Assembly: GCA_009908505.1 (NCBI GenBank)
Contig: JAAAPD010000016.1
Coordinates: 1-64,000, forward strand
DNA from: Alphaproteobacteria bacterium
Lineage (GTDB): Bacteria > Pseudomonadota > Alphaproteobacteria > Rhodobacterales > Rhodobacteraceae
Direction of reading: 5' to 3'
DNA length: 64,000 bases
In this document: in pieces, positions 51,457 to 60,534 of the stretch
Numbering within the stretch: position 1 is the stretch's first letter
How the letters are laid out: each line of letters starts with the position of its first letter
Notes under the pieces: generated by a model
The model's database searches: none
What the model was told of the DNA's origin: nothing
Seen by the model: only the letters and a program-made list of their open reading frames with translations
Position numbers and translations under genes: made by a program

Positions 51457-52257
51457 ATGGAGGGGCGCCGGATCGTCATCCATGGCGGCTTTCACAAGAC
51501 CGGGACCACCAGTGCCCAGAATTTCATCTTCGACAACGGTCCCCTGATCTGGCCGCACGCAGCCACCGTCCTGCCGGGACGGACACGGGCTCGGGTGGCG
51601 CGCCATGCCGTCCGTTACTCGGTGGGCAACGCGCAGCCCGATCTCAACCGGTTCCGGCGCGGCCTGGCCGAGGTTCTGGGCGGCCTGAACCTCGGCAAGC
51701 GGGCGGTTCTGATCTCGGACGAGAATCTTTGCGGCCGAATGCCGGGCCGCGACGGCCAGACCGGCTATGGCAGCGCGCCGGATCTTATGGCGGCCATGGT
51801 CCGGGTAATTCGGCGATTCGTGGAGAAAGACGCCGATATCCATTTCGTCTTCACCACGCGTGACCCTAAGGACTGGCTGCGCAGCACGTGGCTGCACAAT
51901 TTGCGCACGTCCCGGCTGACGCTGGATTTCGAAAGCTATGCCGCCATTCATTCAGAGGCGGCCGATCTCGGCCGGGTGGTCGGGGAGATTGGCGCGGCCG
52001 TCGCCCCCTACCCTGTCCACACCGCGCGGATCGAAGCCCTTGCCGACAATCCTGAAGGTCCGGCCGCACCGCTGATCCAGTTGCTTGGCATACCCAACGA
52101 AAAGCGAACGCGATTGACCGGACTGGGTCGCGCGAATATCGGCCCGGGCGTTGCCGTTGCGCCGCAGCTTCTGGCGTTGAACCGGTCCGACCTTGCCGAT
52201 GACGTCCTCGCCGCGCGCAAGGCCGCATTGCTTGACTCGCTTTCCCCCGAAAGCTGA
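51457..52257 (+). CDS. Sulfotransferase-like protein inserted in the trmD operon
   Basis: 266 residues. The N-terminus HGGFHKTGTTSAQNFI is a typical 5'-PSB (PAPS-binding) loop with Lys, and FVFTTRDPKDWLRSTWL carries the 3'-phosphate Arg and Ser. The C-terminal half is less conserved. Probably a bacterial sulfotransferase of unknown acceptor. Four bases separate it from rimM and 14 from trmD, so it is transcribed with the ribosome-maturation genes, an unusual place for such a gene. Confidence 0.75.
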   Translation: MEGRRIVIHGGFHKTGTTSAQNFIFDNGPLIWPHAATVLPGRTRARVARHAVRYSVGNAQPDLNRFRRGLAEVLGGLNLGKRAVLISDENLCGRMPGRDGQTGYGSAPDLMAAMVRVIRRFVEKDADIHFVFTTRDPKDWLRSTWLHNLRTSRLTLDFESYAAIHSEAADLGRVVGEIGAAVAPYPVHTARIEALADNPEGPAAPLIQLLGIPNEKRTRLTGLGRANIGPGVAVAPQLLALNRSDLADDVLAARKAALLDSLSPES

Positions 52258-52271
52258 CCTATGACGCCCCC

Positions 52272-53078
52272 ATGACCAATCACCCCAGCAAGTCCCACGG
52301 CCGCAAGAGCATCCGGCCAACCCTGAAGCCGCAGGAATTGATGACCGATCGCCCGGCCCTGGCCCATGCCTGGACGGCGCAAGTGATCACACTTTTTCCC
52401 GAAGCCTTTCCGGGGCTTCTGGGTACCAGCCTTACCGGCAAGGCGCTCAAGGACGGGATCTGGCAGCTCGACACCACCGATTTGCGCCGGTTCGGCGAGG
52501 GCAAGCATCGCAATGTCGATGACACGCCCGCGGGGGGCGGCGCGGGCATGGTGCTGCGCGCCGATGTGCTGGGCAAAGCGATCGAGGCGACGCGGCGCGG
52601 CGCACGCGGGCGCATGCCGCTGATCTATCTCAGCCCGCGCGGCGTGCCCTTTACCCAGGCGATGGCCCGCGACCTTGCCCGGCAGGACGGCGTGACGCTT
52701 GTGTGCGGGCGCTTCGAAGGTGTGGATGAACGGGTGCTGGAGCACTACGACATCCTCGAAGTGTCCATGGGGGACTATGTCCTGACCGGCGGTGAATTGC
52801 CCGCAATGACCCTGATCGACGCCTGCGTGCGGCTGTTGCCCGGCGTTCTTGGCAATGCCGAAAGCGCGGTCGAGGAAAGCCATTCCGCCGGCCTTCTGGA
52901 ACATCCGCAATATACCCGCCCCGCCGAATGGCAGGGCCGAACCATCCCCGAGGTCCTGACCTCGGGCGATCATGGCAAAGTCGCCCAATGGCGCCGCGAC
53001 CAAAGCGAGAAACTGACCCGCACGCGCCGCCCGGACATGTGGGCCCGCCATGACGGAAAGACCCCCGAAAAGGGTTGA
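52272..53078 (+). CDS. trmD: tRNA (guanine-N1)-methyltransferase TrmD
   Basis: 268 residues with the knotted SPOUT core: VITLFPEAFPGLLGTSLTGKAL, DDTPAGGGAGMVL, LVCGRFEGVDERVLEHYD and SMGDYVLTGGELPAMTLID. Methylates G37 of tRNAs to prevent frameshifting. A second ATG at 52341 has a better ribosome site (AGGAATTG) and would give 245 residues; the longer form is kept because its N-terminal SHGRKSI-type extension seems shared among relatives. Confidence 0.93.
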   Translation: MTNHPSKSHGRKSIRPTLKPQELMTDRPALAHAWTAQVITLFPEAFPGLLGTSLTGKALKDGIWQLDTTDLRRFGEGKHRNVDDTPAGGGAGMVLRADVLGKAIEATRRGARGRMPLIYLSPRGVPFTQAMARDLARQDGVTLVCGRFEGVDERVLEHYDILEVSMGDYVLTGGELPAMTLIDACVRLLPGVLGNAESAVEESHSAGLLEHPQYTRPAEWQGRTIPEVLTSGDHGKVAQWRRDQSEKLTRTRRPDMWARHDGKTPEKG

Positions 53079-53320
53079 TCGAACAACCGCCTGCCACTAT
53101 ACGGCACCGGTCCGGGACTCGTCCGAGTCGTCCGGGCATGTATCGTTATGGCACATGCCCCGCTTTCTTCGGCATCGGGCGCCAGGGCGGCACAGCACAA
53201 GACAAGGAATGACGCGTTACCTCTGGCGGGCGCCATACGGGCGGACCCGGAAGAAGACTCAGAGCTCTGTTGCGACCAAACCTTCGTGGACCAACCACGA
53301 GCCATATAGGAGATGATCAG

Positions 53321-53707
53321 ATGGACCTGATCGCACAACTCGAGGCGGAACAGATCGCCGAACTGGGGAAGAAAATCCCCGACTTCAAGGCCGGCGACAC
53401 CATCCGCGTCGGCTACAAGGTGACCGAAGGCACCCGCTCCCGCGTGCAGAACTATGAAGGCGTCTGCATCAGCCGCAAGAACGGCGACGGCATCGCCGGA
53501 TCGTTCACGGTGCGCAAGATTTCCTTCGGCGAAGGCGTGGAACGTGTGTTCCCGCTCTATTCGACCAACATCGAATCCATCGAGGTGGTGCGCCGCGGCA
53601 AGGTCCGCCGCGCCAAGCTCTACTACCTGCGCTCGCGTCGCGGCAAATCGGCCCGTATCGCGGAAAAGACCAACTATCGCCCGCTGTCGAGCGGCGCCGA
53701 CGCGTAA
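53321..53707 (+). CDS. rplS: 50S ribosomal protein L19
   Basis: 128 residues matching L19 throughout: [77 protein letters not shown]. The start has an AGGAGAT ribosome site eight bases before. A hairpin (TCGTGG / CCACGA, 53284-53300) lies just upstream in the 242-base gap after trmD and may be part of a leader. Confidence 0.96.
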   Translation: MDLIAQLEAEQIAELGKKIPDFKAGDTIRVGYKVTEGTRSRVQNYEGVCISRKNGDGIAGSFTVRKISFGEGVERVFPLYSTNIESIEVVRRGKVRRAKLYYLRSRRGKSARIAEKTNYRPLSSGADA

Positions 53708-53719
53708 GGAGGCCCGGAC

Positions 53720-53941
53720 ATGAAAAAAGACATCCATCCCGACTACCACATCATCAACGTCAAGATGACCAATGGCGACGTTGTGCAGATGCGGTCGACT
53801 TGGGGCGGCGAGGGCGAGACCCTGTCGCTGGACATCGACCCCAGCGTGCACCCGGCCTGGACCGGCGGCTCGTCCCGCTTGATGGACCAGGGCGGCCGCG
53901 TGTCGAAGTTTAAGAAGAAATACGAAGGCCTGGGCTTCTAA
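53720..53941 (+). CDS. rpmE: 50S ribosomal protein L31
   Basis: 73 residues: [19 protein letters not shown] and [25 protein letters not shown]. The zinc-binding Cys residues of the C+ type are absent, so this is the C-minus form that does not need zinc. Ends the ribosomal gene block and is followed by a strong terminator. Confidence 0.95.
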   Translation: MKKDIHPDYHIINVKMTNGDVVQMRSTWGGEGETLSLDIDPSVHPAWTGGSSRLMDQGGRVSKFKKKYEGLGF

Positions 53942-53963
53942 GCAGGGCCGAAGTTTCGGGAAG

Positions 53964-53989
53964 ATGCCGCCGTTTTCGGCGGCATTTTT
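53964..53989 (+). terminator. Terminator after rpmE
   Basis: Perfect nine-base stem ATGCCGCCG / CGGCGGCAT, TTTT loop, then a T-run. It begins 23 bases after the rpmE stop and closes the ffh-to-rpmE gene block. Confidence 0.92.
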
Positions 53990-54059
53990 CGTTTCGTGGC
54001 CCGCGTTAACGACATTTTACGATCTGGCACGGACCTTCGCCGCCGGAAAGGTGTCCGGC

Positions 54060-54827
54060 ATGATGTTTCGTATCTACAGGTTTTTCGTTCCCCGGGGGCC
54101 GATCGACTTCGCCTACAAGTTCGTGCTTTTCTGCACGGTGATCGTGACGGTCAACTACGCCTTCAACATGGCCTGGCCGCACCCGGACGGGCTGCCGCAT
54201 CTTTTCATCATTCTGAACGGTTTCTGCGTCGGCGCCCCGTTTGTCGGGTTCGTTTTTCTTCTGGTGCGCAAGCAATTGCACCTGCAACAGGAATTGACCA
54301 CCCGGTCACGCACGGACGACCTGACCGGGCTGTCGAACCGGCGCTTCTTTCTCAAGCAGACCAATGCCTTGCTTGATGACGGGGTCGAGGGCGTTCTGCT
54401 GATCATGGATGCAGACCACTTCAAGGCCGTGAACGACAGCTATGGCCACCAGGCCGGTGATACCTGCCTTGTCTCGATCGGCTATCGCCTGAAACGCGCC
54501 CTGCGCACCGACGACGTCATCGGTCGCATCGGGGGCGAGGAATTCGGCGTCTTCCTGACCAATACCTCTTTGGACCATACCGGCATGGTCTGTCGCGACC
54601 TTCTCATGCCGATTCCCTTTAATGGCGGGCCCGACCATCCGCACCTGACCGTAACCCTCTCGATGGGGGCCTCGGCGGTCCGGCCCGGCGTGTCGCTCGA
54701 CCAGCTCATGCAAGAGGCGGACGCCGCCCTCTACCGGGCCAAGGCAAATGGGCGTAACCGGCTGGAAATCGCATTCCCCTTTGATCAGGACCCGCGCCGG
54801 CGCCACCTGGGCGAGAAAAGCGCCTAG
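54060..54827 (+). CDS. Diguanylate cyclase (GGDEF domain)
   Basis: 255 residues: two membrane helices near the N-terminus (about 19-37 and 47-70), then a complete GGDEF domain starting DDLTGLSNRRFF. The active-site motif is GGEEF (158-162) and the inhibitory I-site RTDD lies five residues before it, so it should make c-di-GMP and be product-inhibited. No separate sensor domain beyond the membrane part. The start was chosen for an AAAGG ribosome site eight bases before. Confidence 0.92.
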   Translation: MMFRIYRFFVPRGPIDFAYKFVLFCTVIVTVNYAFNMAWPHPDGLPHLFIILNGFCVGAPFVGFVFLLVRKQLHLQQELTTRSRTDDLTGLSNRRFFLKQTNALLDDGVEGVLLIMDADHFKAVNDSYGHQAGDTCLVSIGYRLKRALRTDDVIGRIGGEEFGVFLTNTSLDHTGMVCRDLLMPIPFNGGPDHPHLTVTLSMGASAVRPGVSLDQLMQEADAALYRAKANGRNRLEIAFPFDQDPRRRHLGEKSA

Positions 54828-54965
54828 CTGGTTCAGGACGTCCAGTCACGTCTGACGGCAAGGGTCCGGGGGCTACCGATCTCGACGCCCATGGACGGGC
54901 GATCGGAACGGGCCAACGGCCCGGACACCATTACCCGGGCCGGTGATGTGTCCACGCGCCCGGGG

Positions 54966-56216
54966 CTAGGCCGCGCGGCCGGGCCGGCGGCGGCGGCGCG
55001 CGCCCCCCGGTTTGCCAGTCGCGCCCGGCTTGCCCCCAGGTCCGCCCCGGCGACGGCCATCGCCACGCTTGGGCTTGGGGTCTTCGACTTCCCAGGGACG
55101 GCCGGAGGCGACCGGAATATCCGCCTTCATCGCCTTCTGGATAGCGCGCAGTTCGCCCATCTCGTCGGGTGCGCAAAAGGCCACGGCCATGCCGTCGGCC
55201 CCCGCCCGTGCCGTGCGGCCGATCCGGTGCACGTAGTTTTCCGGCACGTTGGGCAGATCGAAATTGTAGACATGCTTGACCTCGGGAATGTCGAGTCCCC
55301 GTGCCGCCACGTCGGTCGCAACCAATACCTTGACCTCGCCCGCCTTGAACGCCTTGAGCGCGCGGTCGCGCTGGCCCTGGCTCTTGTTGCCGTGGATCGA
55401 GGCGGCGGGAAAGCCGTCCTTTTCCAGCTTGCGGAACAGTTTCTCGGATCCGTGCTTGGTGCGGCCGAAGACGATCGCGCGTTCGTCGCGATGGCCGTCC
55501 AGCAACTCGACCAGAAGATTGGACTTTTCCGCCTTGGCGATGAAATGCACTGATTGGGCGATCTTGTCGGCGGCCTTGCCCGGCGGGTTCACCTGCACCC
55601 GGATCGGGTTGGACAGGTAGGTATCGGCCAGTTCGGACATCTGCTTGGGCATGGTGGCCGAGAACAGCATGGTCTGGCGGTCATCGGGCAACAAAGGCGC
55701 GATCTTGCGCAGCGCGTGGATGAAGCCGAGGTCCAGCATCTGGTCGGCTTCGTCCAGCACGAGGAACTGGGTTTCGTCCAACTGCACGGCGCCGCGATCA
55801 AGCAGGTCGATCAGGCGGCCGGGGGTGGCCACCAGCAGCGCACAGCCCTTTTCGAGCCGCCGCATCTGGCCGGTGATTCCGGCACCGCCCACGACCAGAA
55901 CGGTCTTGAGGTGGGTGCCGGCCGTGTAGGCGGTCAGGTTGTCAGCGATTTGCTTGGCCAGTTCGCGCGTCGGCGCAAGGATCAGGCCCCGCGCGGTCCT
56001 GGGCGCGGCCTTGCCTTGGGTCTTCAGCAACGCGTCGATCATCGGCAGGCCGAAGGCGGCCGTCTTGCCGGTGCCCGTCTGGGCCAGGCCCATGACATCG
56101 CGGCCATTCATGGCATGGGGGATGGCCTGGGCCTGGATCGGTGTCGGCTCGGAGATGCCTTGTTCGGCAAGGGCTTTTGTCAGGCGGGGCGCAAGGCCCA
56201 GCATATCGAAATCCAT
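54966..56216 (-). CDS. DEAD-box RNA helicase (RhlE-like)
   Basis: 416 residues with all core motifs: Q motif PTPIQAQAIP, I AQTGTGKT, Ia PTRELA, II VLDEADQMLD, III SATMP, V ATDVAARGLD, VI HRIGRTARAG. The tail after residue 375 is basic and Gly/Arg-rich (GGPGGKPG, RRRRRPGRA), suited to RNA binding. Likely works in ribosome assembly or cold-shock RNA remodelling. Preceded on its strand by a long non-coding stretch. Confidence 0.93.
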   Translation of the reverse strand: MDFDMLGLAPRLTKALAEQGISEPTPIQAQAIPHAMNGRDVMGLAQTGTGKTAAFGLPMIDALLKTQGKAAPRTARGLILAPTRELAKQIADNLTAYTAGTHLKTVLVVGGAGITGQMRRLEKGCALLVATPGRLIDLLDRGAVQLDETQFLVLDEADQMLDLGFIHALRKIAPLLPDDRQTMLFSATMPKQMSELADTYLSNPIRVQVNPPGKAADKIAQSVHFIAKAEKSNLLVELLDGHRDERAIVFGRTKHGSEKLFRKLEKDGFPAASIHGNKSQGQRDRALKAFKAGEVKVLVATDVAARGLDIPEVKHVYNFDLPNVPENYVHRIGRTARAGADGMAVAFCAPDEMGELRAIQKAMKADIPVASGRPWEVEDPKPKRGDGRRRGGPGGKPGATGKPGGARRRRRPGRAA

Positions 56217-56579
56217 AGTTATTCCTTCTGCGCGGCCCATCGGGGACCGCACGGCAAACCTCCCGCAATGCAGCGGGCCGGTCTTAGGGTTGCGCCGATG
56301 CCCTCGCACACAGGCATCATTGCCTGCGCACCGGTCCGGCGCGGCACCCCTGCGTGATGGTGGGAACCTGTTCGAAAGATGCCGGTCTCGCGCCTTGGAC
56401 CCGCTTAGGGGTGGCGCCCTGCTCACGCGGCAGCGGCATCGGTCAAACCGCACATGGGGCTTTTGGCGTCACAAGTCAACACCGGTTCGGCGCGCAACGC
56501 TTTTCCTTGAACCTTTGCGCCCCTATAGTTACGGCAATCCTCCGGGCCGGGGTCCCGGGGCAGAAGAAGGGGCCGGGTA
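56217..56579. other. Gene-free spacer between DEAD-box helicase and mipZ
   Basis: 363 bases with no credible gene on either strand. It must hold the divergent promoters: a TATAGT at 56524-56529 with a poor -35 suits mipZ. A modest hairpin GATGCC/GGCATC lies at 56297-56318 in what would be the helicase leader; such long leaders are usual for cold-shock RNA helicases. No clear operator seen. Confidence 0.5.
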
Positions 56580-57389
56580 GTGGCACATATCATCGTTGTC
56601 GGAAACGAAAAGGGCGGCGCGGGCAAGTCCACCGTGTCCATGCATGTTGCGACCGCCCTTGCGCGCATGGGCAACAAGGTCGGCCTTCTGGACCTGGACC
56701 TGCGCCAGAAGACCCTTGGCCGCTATATCGAGAACCGCCGGGCCTTCATGAACAAGGATGGGCTGGACTTGCCCACGCCGACCTATCACGAGCTACCCGA
56801 GATCGACCCGGCCAGTCTGACCGAGGGCGAGAACATCTTCGATCATCGCCTGTCCATGGCCGTGGCCGGGCTGGAGCCGGACAGCGACTTCATCCTGATC
56901 GACTGCCCGGGCAGCCATACGCGGCTGAGCCAGGTGGCGCATTCGCTGGCCGACACGCTGATCACGCCGCTCAACGACAGCTTCATCGATTTCGACCTGC
57001 TGGCGCAGATCGACGCGGACGGGGAAACGATCAAAGGGCCATCGGTCTATTCCTCGATGGTCTGGAACGCGCGCCAGTTGCGCGCGCAGGCCGGGTTCGA
57101 TCCGATCGACTGGGTCGTGGTGCGCAACCGGCTGGGCGCGCAGAACATGGTCAACAAGCAGAAGATGGAAAAGGCGATCGACAAGCTGTCCAAGCGGATC
57201 GGCTTTCGCAGCGCGCCGGGCTTCAACGAACGGGTCATCTTCCGCGAATTGTTCCCGCGTGGCCTGACGCTGCTGGACCTGCGCGATATCGGGGTGAAGA
57301 ACCTGAACATCTCGAACCTGGCGGCCCGGCAGGAACTGCGCGACCTGATGAAGGCGCTGCACCTGCCCGGCGTGTCAGTCGATTTCTAA
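56580..57389 (+). CDS. mipZ: Division-site positioning ATPase MipZ
   Basis: 269 residues of the ParA/MinD family with deviant Walker A EKGGAGKST (Lys16), DLDLRQKTLGRYIENR, and the Walker B-like FILIDCPGSHTRLS. This match is characteristic of MipZ, which forms a bipolar gradient with ParB and blocks FtsZ assembly away from midcell. The start codon is GTG with a purine-rich GAAGAAGGGG site upstream. Convergent with the large membrane protein gene. Confidence 0.93.
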   Translation: MAHIIVVGNEKGGAGKSTVSMHVATALARMGNKVGLLDLDLRQKTLGRYIENRRAFMNKDGLDLPTPTYHELPEIDPASLTEGENIFDHRLSMAVAGLEPDSDFILIDCPGSHTRLSQVAHSLADTLITPLNDSFIDFDLLAQIDADGETIKGPSVYSSMVWNARQLRAQAGFDPIDWVVVRNRLGAQNMVNKQKMEKAIDKLSKRIGFRSAPGFNERVIFRELFPRGLTLLDLRDIGVKNLNISNLAARQELRDLMKALHLPGVSVDF

Positions 57390-57392
57390 ACC

Positions 57393-58808
57393 CTACTCGA
57401 AGCCCATATCCGTGAGGTCGGCGGCGATACGCGTGCGCGGCGCCATCGCGCGCACCATGAAGAAGTAGCGCAGCACGAAGCCCGACATGGCGATGCCGAC
57501 CATGATGCTCAGCAAGATGATGATCGCCGTGGTATCGCCCATGGTGGCCAAGAAAAAGGTCGTGAGCGCCCAGTGCGCAACCGGCGTGACATCGATATCC
57601 AGAAGCGCGTTCGTGGGGCTGTCGGCACTGGGCAGAATCTCCTCGGCCATGCGCTGTGCGGCCACTTCTTGCTGACTGAGGACCCGAACCTCCTCCGTGC
57701 TATGGGCCATGGCGTCTTGCACCAGCCCTGCAAGGACAGCGATCAGGACCAGCGCGAAGGCCCCGCCGACCACGACGGTCAGTCCCCGCCGCAGCATGTC
57801 CAGCCCGCTACGCCGGCGCGGCGGGGTGGCGATCTGTTCGGTCGACAGGGTCTTGCCTGCCGTCGGGGCGGTCTCGTCCCCTGCGGCAGCAGGACGGTTC
57901 AGGTCCAGGCTCATACCGTCAAGGACGGCCGCGGCGGGGTCGGGCTGCGCGGTCGTCGTATCGGACCCGGCACCCGCGATGCGCGCATTGAGCCGCTGTT
58001 TCCATAGTGGCACCTCGCCATCCGCGCCCGCCATGGCCTGTGGCACGACCGGTGCGGTCTCGTAGAATGGGGCGGGCGCCGGTGCCGTACCTTGGATCGC
58101 GTCAAGCGGATCGTCTTCGGGCTTGTCGTCCCGGGGGCGGAACACGAGCTTGAAAAGGGCCAGAAGCCCGATGGCGCCCCCGATCTTCGAAAAGATACCG
58201 AACAGGCTCATCGAGGCGTCGCTGCTGGTCGGCAGGTTCGCGTGGCGCCCGCCCAGGTAGGGAAAGACCACGACCGGATTTTCGGGCAGCGACAACCCCT
58301 CGTCTCGCAGCGCATCGGCCACGATCCCTTCCCACTTGCCAAGCGAGCTGCCGCGCCCATTGATACGAACGATCGACCCGAAATCGCCGCGCCCCTCCAG
58401 CTTGGCGAAGATCCGTCCGTCGCTGACATCTGGGAAGTCGAAACCGGGGCCGGTCCATAGCATCACGCCCAGAACCTCGCGGGTGGTCGAGTCCGTCGAC
58501 ACGAACGGGATCATGACGGCGCGGGCCTCACCGATGGATTCCTCGATCACCAGTTCATAGCCGTGTTCGGGCAGGATCTGCGCGCGCAAATGAACCTCGC
58601 CCGCTTCGGTGCGGTGCATGTCACGATCATAGGACTGGACATCCACCACCCCCGGCATCCCCGCAGCCAGTAGCCGCGCGTTGCGGGCGAACTTCTCGTT
58701 CTGCTCGATTTGAAGGTAGTAGCCGATCCCGAAAAACGCGGCGGCGATCAGGCCAAGCGCAAGCGGCCCGAGCATCACAAACCGCAGTAAACCATTCAGA
58801 ATACCCAT
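57393..58808 (-). CDS. Large membrane protein, unknown
   Basis: 471 residues: N-terminal membrane helix (about 10-31), a soluble beta-rich region with GFDFPDVSDGRIFAKLEGRG, a second hydrophobic stretch near 205-225, a Pro/Ala/Asp linker (about 230-340), then two membrane parts at 347-370 and 418-455. No signature family recognised. Stop-to-stop distance with mipZ is three bases. Similar sequences seem usual in Rhodobacteraceae near mipZ, from memory only. Confidence 0.82.
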   Translation of the reverse strand: MGILNGLLRFVMLGPLALGLIAAAFFGIGYYLQIEQNEKFARNARLLAAGMPGVVDVQSYDRDMHRTEAGEVHLRAQILPEHGYELVIEESIGEARAVMIPFVSTDSTTREVLGVMLWTGPGFDFPDVSDGRIFAKLEGRGDFGSIVRINGRGSSLGKWEGIVADALRDEGLSLPENPVVVFPYLGGRHANLPTSSDASMSLFGIFSKIGGAIGLLALFKLVFRPRDDKPEDDPLDAIQGTAPAPAPFYETAPVVPQAMAGADGEVPLWKQRLNARIAGAGSDTTTAQPDPAAAVLDGMSLDLNRPAAAGDETAPTAGKTLSTEQIATPPRRRSGLDMLRRGLTVVVGGAFALVLIAVLAGLVQDAMAHSTEEVRVLSQQEVAAQRMAEEILPSADSPTNALLDIDVTPVAHWALTTFFLATMGDTTAIIILLSIMVGIAMSGFVLRYFFMVRAMAPRTRIAADLTDMGFE

Positions 58809-58950
58809 CCACCAACTCCGCTCGCAGTTCAACGCACGCCCCTAATCGGGAGCTTTTGGTTAAGAATGGCAGTGGTTTTGGGCGACAATTGGACCTGTAG
58901 CGGCCAATTTCATGCAACTGGCGCGTGCAAGTCCATCAATGGAAAGAGAG

Positions 58951-59027
58951 TGGCGGACCGAGGAGGATTCGAACCCCCGACCCCTTGATTCGTAGTCAAG
59001 TACTCTATCCAGCTGAGCTATCGGTCC
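58951..59027 (-). tRNA. tRNA-Arg (anticodon ACG)
   Basis: 77 bases on the minus strand, including an encoded 3' CCA. Acceptor stem GGACCGA/TCGGTCC, D-loop with AGCTGG, anticodon stem CTTGA/TCAAG with loop CTACGAA (anticodon ACG, A34 expected to become inosine), T-arm GGGGGTTCGAATCCTCC. No integrated element next to it. Confidence 0.97.
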
Positions 59028-59040
59028 ACTCTGAGGCGCG

Positions 59041-59069
59041 GATGTAGACCTGTCGGACGGGCAATGCAA
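59041..59069 (-). promoter_or_regulatory. Putative promoter of tRNA-Arg
   Basis: On the minus strand TTGCAT, 17 bases, TACATC, ending 13 bases before the tRNA 5' end, the expected distance. Confidence 0.5.
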
Positions 59070-59121
59070 GGGGGCAACTGGTGGAAACTTCAGTTTTCTC
59101 CCGCCGGGTCGGCCCTTGTGG

Positions 59122-60522
59122 TCAATCCGTTTCCAGCGCCGCCTCGGCCTTGGGCAGGCAGATCGCGAATGCGGTCCCGGTTTCGTCGGTATGGCGCAAC
59201 TCAAGGCGGCCGCCATGGCCCCGGATCAATTCCGCCGCGATGGCCAGGCCCAGACCTGAACCGCCCCGCCGCGTGCCGCCGTGAAACGCCTCGAAAAGGT
59301 GTTCGCGCGCCTTTTGGGGAAGGCCCGGGCCGGTGTCGCTGATATGGATCCACCAGGCCTCTTCGTCCTCGCGGGCACGTATATTGATTTCGCCTGGCTG
59401 GCCCGTGGCCTCGATGGCCTGGCGCGCGTTTCGCACCAGGTTGCCGAGCACGCGATAAAGCTGCTCGCCATCGGCCCGGATCTGCAAGCCGACGGGGATA
59501 TCGGCGGAAAAGGAAATGTCCGCCTCGCCCGCCGCCAGGCGTTCGCCATCCAGAACATCCTCGACCACATCGGCCAGCACAAGGCGGGACAGACGCGGCG
59601 CCGGTTCCTCGACACGGCCGAAGGCCAGCGTCGTTTCACACAGGTTCACCGCGCGGCTGATCGAATTGACCAGTTTCGGCGCCAACCTCCGCACGGTCGG
59701 ATCTTCGGAGCTGTCCAGCCGGTCCGTGAACAGTTGCGCCGACGTCAGGATGTTGCGCAGATCGTGGCTGATCTTGGAGACCCCCCCACCGAGCTGCGCC
59801 AGGCGTTCCTTCTGTTTCAGAGCCCCGGTCAACTGGGTCTGCAGCTTGGCCAGCGAATCCTCGGCCTCGCGCAATTCGAAGACAGACGAGCCAGGTGTGA
59901 TGACAGAGCGCGGGTCTTCGGGCGCGGCGGCATAGCGCTGCATGTTTTGGACGACGGCCTTGATCGGTTTGACCAGGACCACCCGCACCGCAAGAAACAA
60001 CAGGGTCGCCGTCACGATCGAGATCACCGCCGAAAGCAACAATATTCGCAGACCATAATCCAGCATCGCCATGCGCAGCGGCGCCGTTTCCATCGTCACC
60101 TCGATCAGCAGGCCGCCATCGCGCACGGGGTTCCCGATCACGCGGATGATCCGGTTTTCCGTGTCGGCAAGCCGAGCCATGGCATCCCGGATCAAGACCC
60201 AGGCCGACGGGTCGCGCATGTCGAACGTGTCGTGGATCGGCGCGGGAATAGGCGAACTGAGCGCCAGTTGCCGGACTTCGTCACGCCGCAGCACCACGTT
60301 GAACACCTCGGCATTGGTCAGAAGTTCACTTTCCAGTTCTTCCGTGATCATGTCATCGGCCAACAGCGCCAGTGATGCGATCTGCGCACGTTCCAGCCGC
60401 GCCAGGAAATAGTCCTCGCGAAAGCGCGCGACCGAGGGGACGAAAATCAGGACCTCGGCCAGCATCACGAAGATGGTGGTCAGGAGCAGGAACCGCCCGG
60501 AAAGTGTGTTCAACATCCGCAT
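59122..60522 (-). CDS. Membrane sensor histidine kinase, orphan
   Basis: 466 residues: membrane helix at 12-30, periplasmic sensor region 31-155, second helix 158-182 and a HAMP-like segment. The H-box KISHDLRN has the phospho-acceptor His253, and the ATPase domain has N-box NLVRNARQAIEA, G1 DTGPGLP and G2 GGSGLGLAIAAEL. Autophosphorylates and passes the phosphate to a response regulator, none of which is adjacent. Stimulus unknown. Twelve bases separate it from the downstream end of the flavoprotein gene on the same strand. Confidence 0.9.
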   Translation of the reverse strand: MRMLNTLSGRFLLLTTIFVMLAEVLIFVPSVARFREDYFLARLERAQIASLALLADDMITEELESELLTNAEVFNVVLRRDEVRQLALSSPIPAPIHDTFDMRDPSAWVLIRDAMARLADTENRIIRVIGNPVRDGGLLIEVTMETAPLRMAMLDYGLRILLLSAVISIVTATLLFLAVRVVLVKPIKAVVQNMQRYAAAPEDPRSVITPGSSVFELREAEDSLAKLQTQLTGALKQKERLAQLGGGVSKISHDLRNILTSAQLFTDRLDSSEDPTVRRLAPKLVNSISRAVNLCETTLAFGRVEEPAPRLSRLVLADVVEDVLDGERLAAGEADISFSADIPVGLQIRADGEQLYRVLGNLVRNARQAIEATGQPGEINIRAREDEEAWWIHISDTGPGLPQKAREHLFEAFHGGTRRGGSGLGLAIAAELIRGHGGRLELRHTDETGTAFAICLPKAEAALETD

Positions 60523-60534
60523 GCCTTGTCCGAC

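Noticed and set aside
58951-59027. Attachment site or integrated element at tRNA-Arg
   Set aside because: No integrase gene, no direct repeat of the tRNA 3' end and no change in base composition in the flanks.
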